From Boesenbergia rotunda (Eukaryota > Streptophyta > Magnoliopsida > Zingiberales > Zingiberaceae), in NCBI GenBank assembly GCA_024364735.1, contig JAGFNQ010001138.1, forward strand, positions 159,671 through 223,670: 64,000 nucleotides of DNA, read 5' to 3'. The position numbers and the translations under genes were made by a program. Under the pieces are notes generated by a model that was given only the letters and a program-made list of their open reading frames with translations, was not told the origin of the DNA and searched no databases. Each line of letters starts with the position of its first letter. Within the stretch, counting starts at the first letter, position 1. Below are positions 54,410 through 62,304 of the stretch, piece after piece.

Positions 54410-54560
54410 CATTTTAGGTCCAAAAAGGACCTGAAATATTTTATTTCAGGCCTAAAGAGGACCTGAAATATTTTATTTCAGACCCTCTTTAGGCCTGAAA
54501 TATTTTTATTTCAGGACCAAAGAGGGTCTGAAATTTTTTATTTCAGGCCTAAAGAGGGTC
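54410..54560. repeat. Array of CCTGAAATA / TATTTCAGG inverted units
   Basis: Alternating CCTGAAATATTTTATTTCAG and AGACCCTCTTTAGG or CTAAAGAGGACC units form overlapping stem-loops. Looser copies extend left to about 54165, and another group lies at 55005-55085. This looks like subterminal repeats of a DNA transposon, family unknown. Confidence 0.65.
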
Positions 54561-55004
54561 TCAAATTTTGTTATCTTGGCTATAGATGTTATCTTGGTTG
54601 TTCAACAAAGCTACCACTTCAAGTTGCCATTTGATTTTGTTAGAAATCTGGCCTGAGAAAACATAAATGTGATGCATCAAGAAATTTCCATATGACATTG
54701 TGAAACTACTAAATGATATATTTGTCTTAGACATCATTTCCGTGTATCCACATTCAGGAACTACTGCCATTGGATTTCTGTATATACACATCCAGGTACA
54801 AATGTGTTCCTACTAACTCTGAAAAAAGTTAATTCATCATAGTTTGTGGACATGTGACACAATTAGATATTTGAAAATTAAACCCGTGAGAAATCTAATA
54901 ATCCTATCTTGTAAAATTTGATCTTCATTTTAACTTTCTTTTTCACACTAAATGTGATTAGATATTTTAACTTCATTTTCCATGTGATTTTCACTCCTAA
55001 AGAG
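54561..55004. other. Sequence between two inverted-repeat arrays
   Basis: Moderately AT-rich. A 76-codon minus-strand frame (54561-54791) has no recognisable motif. Nothing else is seen. Confidence 0.35.
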
Positions 55005-55085
55005 GAAACCTGAAATAAAAATATTTCAGTCCCAAAGAGGGCCTGAAATGAAATATTTAAGACCCAAAGAGGGTATGAAATAAAT
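55005..55085. repeat. Second group of CCTGAAATA-type units
   Basis: Contains ACCTGAAATAAAAATATTTCAG and GAGGGCCTGAAATG-type pieces (given as fragments), matching 54410-54560. Confidence 0.6.
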
Positions 55086-55513
55086 TTTGTTCAATCAACT
55101 GAGTACACATAAGCACTCACACTGTAATCCTCGTTTTGCTTGAGTTTTGATGCAAGAAGTCAAATTTGGGAATCTTGGTCTCTTGTGGTAGAGGGAATGC
55201 TTGGACACTTCATGTGCACCTATGCCTACAATTACCATGATGACAAACACAAAAGCAATACAACATGATTTGGCCTGAGTCTATTCCATAGAGAGAATCC
55301 AAATGTACTCATAATTTGGATAAGCCATTGCTGAAATTTAATGCAAAAGTTCATTCAATCCTCCCTAGATTCCCTTCTGAAGGTTGATGGAAACAAGATG
55401 TGCAACCTCACTTTAAGTGCTTCTTGGTTAACAAAACCTCTGTAAGAAGAACACCTTCTCGTATGGAGGTCACAGATCTTTGATTAAAACATGTAGCTCT
55501 TTTGTCCTTTTAG
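55086..55513. other. Possible intron or flank of the gene fragment
   Basis: No coding match is recognised. The last bases (TTTTGTCCTTTTAG at 55513) form a good splice acceptor for the exon that follows. Confidence 0.4.
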
Positions 55514-55917
55514 GTAGTTCAAGACTACAAGAACTTTGCTTTCTCAGACTATGCAAGAGTTGGAAGGCCATTATTATTGTATGAGATTGGAAACAGAGAC
55601 GAGGCCATTTCTGAGATGGAGGATGTTTCAATTTCACTGAAGGGCTACCCAAGTACTTCTTCAAGATTAGTTTTATGCTTCCTACAATACATCTTTTACA
55701 AGTTTGTATAAGGGATATCTTTCACCTTGCAGAGATACATGCAGCTCTAGCTACAGCATTGTATGCTGACAAGCATGTTGCACTCGTTGCTGAGAACTAG
55801 TTTACAATTGCCACTCTTTTGGATCCTCATTATACTGATCTCTCATATGTCAGGGAAACTAATCATTGGCCTCCGAGCTTGATCAATTCCTTGCAGCATT
55901 TCATCACACTCTCCTAA
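55514..55917 (+). pseudogene. Last two exons of a TPR-like plant gene, with nonsense codon
   Basis: Exon A (55514-55652) reads VVQDYKNFAFSDYARVGRPL then LLYEIGNRDEAISEMEDV, a TPR-like helix pair. It ends at a GT donor. A 79-base intron ends in CCTTGCAG, and exon B (55733-55917) continues in the correct phase: IHAALATALYADKHVALVAE, then TAG at 55798-55800 where Gln is likely, then FTIATLLDPHYTDLSYVRE and HWPPSLINSLQHFITLS before TAA. From memory it resembles the C-terminus of a conserved, probably plastid, TPR-like protein; the exact gene is not certain. The intron is retained, so the fragment came from DNA and not from a processed transcript. The nonsense codon, the absence of recognisable upstream exons and flanking transposon-like repeats point to a dead or captured gene piece. 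Confidence 0.6.
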
Positions 55918-56251
55918 CAAGCTCTAATATCTTGCTTGGTTGCTAAATGGTGATGCATCAAGTCTTTTTCGATGCAGATGTTCATGTGCAGGAACAGATT
56001 TTGTGTGCCACTTCTAAAGGACATCATATCACAGGTAAATTCCAAAGGATACATTTGATAAGCTTGTTTAAGTCGAATACATATGGTTTTTCTTCTTCAT
56101 TGCAAGTAACTTTTTGAAATGAGAGTCTTGGTAAGATCATGATGATGCATGAAGTTAAGTTTGTTCTTGCAAATTGTAATTAAAGATGAAACTGATGGTA
56201 TTAATATGTATTGAAGATATAAATTTTCAATAATTATATATATATATATAT
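55918..56251. other. Possible 3' UTR and AT-rich flank
   Basis: Sequence after the TAA has no coding signal. A (TA)n run of about 16 bases ends at 56250, next to the LTR. Confidence 0.4.
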
Positions 56252-56494
56252 TGTTAATCTAAGCATGAAATTCTGAACGAATCTACGATATTAAAAAAAC
56301 GGTAAACACTTACAGTGGATTCAATGCGTCCTTTGCTGTTCTTCGTGCTTGTCGTCGGAAGAGCGATCACGGAATCGGAAAGCTCTTCCCCTCTCGGTAT
56401 CACGAACCAAATCCCTCTCAAACGCTTTGGATGTTCACTTCTCGAATTCCAAAATGCCTTTCACTTGCACTTGAACGCATTGCTCACCCTCTCC

Positions 56495-56502
56495 TTATAT
56501 AG
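56495..56502 (-). promoter_or_regulatory. TATA box in the Tork-like LTR
   Basis: The minus strand reads CTCCTATATAAGGAGAGGG. Confidence 0.6.
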
Positions 56503-56557
56503 GAGAGCAAAGGGTGGAGCATGAGTAGGGAGGGAGTGGCAAAGTGGACCACTCCCT

Positions 56558-56590
56558 TGGGAACGTGTGCAGTAACTGCACACGTTCCCA
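56558..56590. promoter_or_regulatory. Perfect 15-bp-arm inverted repeat with ACGTGT cores
   Basis: Arms TGGGAACGTGTGCAG and CTGCACACGTTCCCA are separated by TAA. Each arm has an ACGTG core, the kind bound by plant bZIP and bHLH factors. It lies at the upstream end of U3, within 10 bases of the LTR start. Confidence 0.75.
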
Positions 56591-56599
56591 CTTCCAACA

Positions 56600-56612
56600 T
56601 CTCCCACTCGTG
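56600..56612 (-). other. Polypurine tract
   Basis: The minus strand reads CGAGTGGGAGAT directly before the LTR start TGTTGGAAG. Confidence 0.82.
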
Positions 56613-57725
56613 CAAGTCAAGTCACATAGACCAAATAAGAATCAGATCACAAAGACCACATATAGTCACATAGACTGAAAGAACATCCAATTCATACTTT
56701 AGGGAAAATGATTCGTGCGACAGCAAGCATACTGAGCAATCATTGCTAAGAAAGTTGTGACACTTAACTTAGCTTCTCTCTGAGCGATCAATACCAAGAA
56801 AGTTGTTACACTTTACTTAGTCGCTCTATCACATGAATCAGAGACATCAATCACTTGCTTTTACCCCAGACTAAAACATTTACATCAATATGAACATCTC
56901 TAATCCCTCGTAATGACCATTAAGTCAAGAGCATGTTCAGTATTTCCATTCAATACAATTATTCACAATCACATTTTAAGTACTCAACAAAAAATGTAAT
57001 TGGTCGACCAGTGAATAAGTGTCAATGATGTAAATCTCTCTTAGTCTTCCTATTTAGCTTGAATCTATTCATTTTAATCAGTTGCTTTCCTAGTTATGCT
57101 CCATAGACCGAATCATCCATAGCCAATAGGATACATGCTAAGGTAGCAGACACTGATTAAAATTTCAAGCAAACAGCTAAATAGTCACATAGGGTAAATC
57201 TGAGATTAACTTATAATCTCAAGGGTCTCACATAGTAGAGAAGCAGGGATCCATTCTCCTACTACCCTTATTGTCGCTATAGCACATGTGGTATGAATCA
57301 CATGCTACGATGTTTTTCTCTTTTAACAAAAGAGTGCATGTTTTCTCAAAATTAACATCGTACAGATTTGATCTAGACATACCTAATGTCTAATCCTGAA
57401 TTCAACTTATGAATTCCTATCTGGCTATAAGCAGATTCAGTAAATGGTGGGTTCATTTACTCCGATCATTACATAAATGATCTCATCTTGATACAAAATC
57501 AAGGCGACTCCAACTTATGAGTATGTCTCTATTTATAGCTACATAAGCTATCTCATAAGTAATAGTCTTACCTCTATTTATACTCAACAAATAGAGATGA
57601 TTGTCCATGTGAGTGGACCAATCTCAACCTGCCAACATGCTTATCGAGACTTTATCCAAAATGTAACACTAATATACACTGAATAAATCATGGCACTTTC
57701 ATATATTTGATTGTTTTACAATGTG
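56613..57725 (-). other. Untranslated region after RNase H, no gene seen
   Basis: About 1.1 kb, long for this lineage. It includes a diverged direct repeat around AGAAAGTTGTGACACTTA and AGAAAGTTGTTACACTTTAC (56748-56812). No coding frame. Confidence 0.5.
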
Positions 57726-58367
57726 TTACATTTTACGAAGTCCCAAAGACTTCACAAAACCAAGAAATGACTCTTTAGTCAATGGCTTAGTAAAATGATC
57801 TGCTAGCATAGCACGGGTAGGAATATACTCAAGGACTACCTTTCTTTTGTCCACAATATCCCTTATATAATTATACTTAATTTCTATATGTTTGCCTTTA
57901 CTGTGATATTTGGGATCCTTGGAAAAAGCTATTGCAACTTGATTGTCACAATACAATGTAACGGGACTCCCACTATCCTCAGCAATCTTCAAATGCTTCA
58001 GGAACCTTCTTAACCAGACAGCTTCTTGTACAGCCGCTGCACAAGCCACATATTCGGCTTCCATCGTCGACAGTGCTACACAAGCCTGTTTCTTGCTATT
58101 CCATGAGATGGTGCCACCATTCAGCAAAAATGCATAACCCGATGTGGATTTTCTGTCATCAAGGTCTCCTGCCCAATCTGCATCTGTATAGCTCTTCAGG
58201 CTCAACTTTGACCCTTGGAAGCAGAGACAATAATCTGCCATCCCTTTGAGATATCTGAATATTCTCTTCACCGCCTTCCAGTGTCTCGATCCTGGGTTTG
58301 ACTGGAAATGGCTAACCAAGGCAACAGCATAGCTGATATCAGGACGTGTACACAACATAGTGTACAT
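57726..58367 (-). CDS. Copia pol C-terminus: RT end and intact RNase H (5'-truncated by insertion)
   Basis: The 213 codons start within the RT thumb (MLCTRPDISYAVALVSHFQS). RNase H follows: YTDADWAGDLDDRKSTSGYA (first catalytic Asp), SWNSKKQ, STMEAEYVACAAA (catalytic Glu), LYCDNQVAI (second Asp) and the HIEIKYNYIRD motif, ending DHFTKPLTKESFLGFVKSLG. RNase H removes the RNA strand during reverse transcription. No stops or shifts are seen in this part. The frame is open at 58367 only because another element is inserted there, so the polyprotein itself is broken. Confidence 0.92.
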   Translation of the reverse strand: MYTMLCTRPDISYAVALVSHFQSNPGSRHWKAVKRIFRYLKGMADYCLCFQGSKLSLKSYTDADWAGDLDDRKSTSGYAFLLNGGTISWNSKKQACVALSTMEAEYVACAAAVQEAVWLRRFLKHLKIAEDSGSPVTLYCDNQVAIAFSKDPKYHSKGKHIEIKYNYIRDIVDKRKVVLEYIPTRAMLADHFTKPLTKESFLGFVKSLGLRKM

Positions 58368-58439
58368 TGTTGATGCAGTCTGGCCCTGATTGCTGTTTTG
58401 GTGTTGACAACGATTTTAGTTTAAGAGAATGATTATGAT

Positions 58440-59020
58440 ATGAAAAATCCTAATCTGGGAGGTTAGGTGGATTATGATTAAGTCCTGATCGAGGATTAGG
58501 CATGATATGGAAAACCCTAACCTGGGAGGTTAGGTGTGATGATTGTGATGATTGTGACGATTATGATTAAGTCCTAATCGAGGATTAGGCATGATGTTGG
58601 AAAATCCTAACCTGGGAGGTTAGGTGTGGAAAATCCTAGCTTGGAGGGCTAGGTGTTGAAAATCCTAACCTGGGAGGTTAGGTGTTGGAAAAGTCCTAAT
58701 TCGGAAGGGTTGGGTGAAAAGTCCTAGCTTGGAGGGCTAGGTGAAAAGTCCTAACTTGGAGGGTTAGGTGCAAATTCCCATCCTGGAGAATTAGGTGAAA
58801 AAGTCCTGGCTTGGAGGGTCAGGTACCTAGCTTGGAGGGCTAGGTTGGATGATGTTCTAACTCGGAAGAGTTGGGTGAAAAGTCCAAGCTTGGAGGGCTA
58901 GGTGAAAAGTCCTAACTTGGAGGGTTAGGTGCAAATTCCCAACTTGGAGAGTTAGATGGAAAAATCCTTAGCTTGGAGGGCTAAGGTGGATGAATCCCTA
59001 GCTTGGAGGGCTGGGTAGAG
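58440..59020 (+). repeat. Hairpin repeat array 1 (CCTAGC/GCTAGG family)
   Basis: Roughly 17 units. Typical units are 19 nt with 6-bp arms and a 7-base loop TTGGAGG or CTGGGAG. Arms include CCTAGC/GCTAGG (58635), CCTAAC/GTTAGG (58664, 58750) and CCTTAGC/GCTAAGG (58966). Several others are perfect or contain one G-T wobble or mismatch. Confidence 0.85.
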
Positions 59021-59028
59021 TCACTGGA

Positions 59029-59535
59029 TCGGTCTGGTGACCGATCAGGGACTGTTGGCACGCTGCTCCTTAGTAGATCGGTCTGGTGACCGATCCAGCT
59101 ATGTCTGATCGGACTAGTGACCGATCAGGGAGCGCACAGTGAGATTGGGAATCTACTGTGTGGCTCCTGATCGATCCGGAGACCGATCAGGGAGCAGGCT
59201 GCTTCCTTGCTGTCTTGCTCCTGATCGGTCTGGTAACCGATCAGGGAGCAAACAGTGAGTGAGTTCCCGTGCTGATTAGAGCCTTGGATCGGTCCGGTGA
59301 CCGATCAGGAACCTTGGGTTTGATTAAAAAGTTACTGTTCATCTGCTTTGATCGGTCTGAGTGACCGATCAGGATCCAATCTGATCGGTTTGGTGACCGA
59401 TCAGGATCAACCCTGATCGGTCTGGTGACCGATCAGACATGTATTGCTGTGAGAGCTGGGAATCCCAGCAGAGCAGTGGATCGGTCTGGTGATCGATCCA
59501 CGCACCCTGGATCGGTCCGGTGACCGATCACTTTA
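59029..59535 (+). repeat. Hairpin repeat array 2 (GATCGGTC/GACCGATC)
   Basis: Eleven units of GATCGGTC, four or five bases such as TGGT, then GACCGATC, at spacings of 30-65 bp, near 59031, 59073, 59105, 59169, 59222, 59285, 59350, 59382, 59415, 59480 and 59511. Most are perfect 8-bp inverted repeats. Confidence 0.88.
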
Positions 59536-60535
59536 ATTCAAATTTCACTGTCAGACGTCGTCAGAGCGTCTGATCGTATCCGATTTGCTGATGTATGTGA
59601 TATGCTTTGTGATCTTCTGCTCTAATGCTCTGATTGAGTTTCAGGTGACAGGGGAGGATTCAAACACTCAAGGAGAAGTCAGAAAGTGCTTTCCTTGGAG
59701 CAGGTTTGTCCCTTTTCCCATCTCAGGTTGCAACGGCGAGCTGCGGACTGGAGCTAAGACTGGAGCTCGACTGAGGAGCTCAGTGAGTCCAGAGATAGCT
59801 CAGTAGAGGCTGGCGTTGGCAGAGGAGTAGCTGGGAGCTACAGAGATGGTGTCACCCGTCGCTTGGCGGAGAAACAAAAAGAACGCGAGAGTTGAGTTCA
59901 ATAGAAGAGATTCAGTTTTTGAAAACCTGTGTGTTCTTGCGTTCTGCTGCGAGAAGCTTGCTGCTCTTAAGTTCTTCATCCATTCTAAGCAAGCTATTGA
60001 GAAGCATACGTCATACTTGAGCGCTTGAAGGAGAAAACAAGAAGCTTGGAGTCCGACAGTGGGAAGACACGAAGCAGACGGGGTCTGCGTGAGATCGCCA
60101 CTGGGTGGAGCTCGGGAAGCTGGCTGTGTTTAATCCTTGCTAAGTGTTTGAGTAAGATCTTTCTTGTTGTTGTTTCATTGTGCTCATTATATATCATTGT
60201 TTGAAACACACTGTGGAGAGGTTTCTCCACCGAGAAGGAGGTTGCTTCGTATCCGGTGTTAACCGGGGCATGATCTGCCGACGATCAAGGGATCGCCCAC
60301 CTCAAGGGCACGCCAAGGAGTAGGGGCAAGTTATCCCCGAACCTTGTAAACCTTCCTTGTTAGCGATCTTGCTAGTTGTGTGTGCTTTGCAATCATTTGT
60401 TTTCTGCATACTCTGTTTTTCCATTCTTTCCGCTGTGCTACTGATATTTGAGTTGCAGAAATCGTGATTAGTTTTCAAGGGGCAAGCGATTGTCTATATT
60501 CACCCCCCCTCTATAGCCATCTCGTTCCCAACAAG

Positions 60536-60547
60536 TGGTATCAGAGC
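60536..60547 (+). other. Primer-binding site (tRNA-iMet type)
   Basis: TGGTATCAGAGC, two bases after the LTR end. Confidence 0.94.
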
Positions 60548-60591
60548 AAGGTTCTCTATTTACGGCTTAACAACCGAGAGTTCTCAACAAG

Positions 60592-62304
60592 ATGGCTTTG
60601 AGAGAAGGTTTCTCCACCACCCGACCTTCATTCTTTGATGGCGCTGACTTCCAATATTGGAGATCAAAGATGGAATATTATTTGAAGATGGATATCCATA
60701 CATGGTTTGCGGTGAAGGAAGGATTCATCCCTCCTAAGGATGATGAAGGCAAGGAACTCGAATCATCTCGGTGGACTGCCGAACAAACAAGGAAGAGTGA
60801 AGCCGACGCTAAGGCAGTTGTCACTCTACAATGTGGCATGAACAAAGACCAACTCATCAAGGTTGGTCCCTTCACGAGTGCAAAAGACTTGTGGAACAAA
60901 CTCATAGAGCTCCATGAAGGCACCCGGGACTCAAGGATTGCAAAGAGGGATTTGTTCCTCAACCAACTTCAAAATCTCTCCATGAAGGAGAATGAGTCGG
61001 TAAGTGAGCTTCATAGCCGATTCAAGGAAGTTCTCAATGGACTTCATTCAATTGATGAAAAGGTCGAAAATCGCGACCTTGTTAGGTATGTTTTGAAAGC
61101 ATTTCCAAGGAATGTCTTGTGGTCATCCATGGTGGATGCCTACAAAGTATCCAAGGATTTATCTATTGTAAAATTAGATGACATATTTTGTGAGATGGAA
61201 TTGCATGAAATGGCTAACAAAGGCCCCAAGGAGAAGGGGATTGCCTTAGTTGCAGGGGACCGGATCAACAAAAAGAAGAAGGAGAAGAAGAAGGAGAAAG
61301 AGATCTCATCATCTTCATCCTCCTCCGAATCCGAGTCAAACTCAGAGGAAGAAGGCAGTGGCTCCTCCTCATCCGAAATGGCGAACTTCGTGTGAAGGAT
61401 GATGCGAAGAGATCGACGTTTCAAGAGGAGAGGTAATACTAGTGAATCCAAACTTGATAAGAATAATGCATCCTGTTTTGAGTGTGGTAGGAGAGGACAC
61501 TTCAAGAATGAGTGTCCGAAGCTCAAGAAGAAGGAGGAAAAATCCAAAAGAAAAGAAGAGAATTCCAAGAGGAAGAAGAAGGCGTTGAAGGCCTCTTGGG
61601 ATGAGTCATCTTCTAGTTCATCCGATGACGAGAATGAGGAGAAGAGTACAAGGCAAGTGGCTCTCATGGCTCTTGGAGTGGAGAGCAGTGAAGAAACTTC
61701 AAGCTCCGCAAACACGGCTTCATCATCTTCGGATGATGAAGAGGTAACTTCTCCCGAGCTTGAAAAATGTTATAGAGCATTTGCATGTTTAACTAGTATG
61801 CTTAAGAAATCCAAAAATAAAGTTAAAGCATTGCAATTAGAGATTGCTCAATTGAAAGCTTCTAGGGATGATAACATTGATGACTTGCATGTTGAATTAC
61901 TAGAAGATGAAATTAAACTTTTGAAACATGAGATTGTGAGCCTGAAATCCTCTAAGGTTGAGGAAATCAGTGATATGCATGATAATGGGTTAGTAGAGGA
62001 GAACCAATCCTTGAAGAGTGAAGTTGAGAAGCTCAAGAATATGCTTGAGAAATTCTCAAATAGCTCTAAGACCTTAGATATGATATTAAATGCCCAAAGA
62101 GCGGTCTACAATAGGGCCGGTATTGGTTACCGCCCTAAGGAACCCTCTTTTGTATCTCTCATGTCTAGGACTGACATGAGACAACCTAGGACACCCAAGA
62201 CTCAAAAGAAAGTTGTCAAGGCATGGGTGCCTAAGTCATGTTTAGTTGATGCATTAGGTCCCAAGGTTTGGGTACCTAAGACTTCTATTTTTCGGATTGT
62301 GTAG
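60592..62304 (+). pseudogene. Sirevirus-like gag, one internal stop
   Basis: Starts MALREGFSTTRPSFFDGADF at 60592, 45 bases after the primer site. The UBN2 capsid domain (YWRSKMEYYLKMDIHTWFAV, LIELHEGTRDSRIAKRDLF) is intact. A Lys-rich then Ser/Glu-rich linker follows. TGA at 61393-61395 breaks the frame; reading resumes in the same frame with a zinc knuckle CFECGRRGHFKNEC (61474-61515, all ligands present), a second acidic linker and a long coiled coil (for example VELLEDEIKLLKHEIVSLKS). The conserved GIGYRPKEPSF tail and VPKSCLVDALGPKVWVPK lead to TAG at 62302-62304. Relatives suggest gag and pol form one frame. Confidence 0.9.

Larger units (their letters stand above)
56252..56599 (-). repeat. 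3' LTR of the Tork-like element (about 348 bp)
   Basis: On the minus strand it starts TGTTGGAAGTGGGAACG after a polypurine tract and ends AGATTAACA. Left end is less certain because no second LTR is visible. Confidence 0.65.
56252..58367 (-). mobile_element. Tork-like Ty1/copia element, 3' end
   Basis: Minus-strand RNase H (57726-58367), an untranslated stretch, a polypurine tract and a 348-bp 3' LTR are visible. The gene is cut at 58367 by the Sirevirus-like element to the right; the rest lies beyond the window. Confidence 0.8.
58368..60533 (+). repeat. 5' LTR of the Sirevirus-like element (2,166 bp)
   Basis: Begins TGTTGATGCAGTC and ends CTCGTTCCCAACA. Two arrays of inverted-repeat units fill 58440-59535. 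The U5 end has TATTCACCCCCCCTCTATAG as in the other Sirevirus-type LTRs. A TATA box comparable to the others is not obvious after the arrays. Confidence 0.93.

Noticed and set aside
54561..54791. 76-codon minus-strand ORF between repeat arrays
   Set aside because: No recognisable domain, splice context or conservation evidence.
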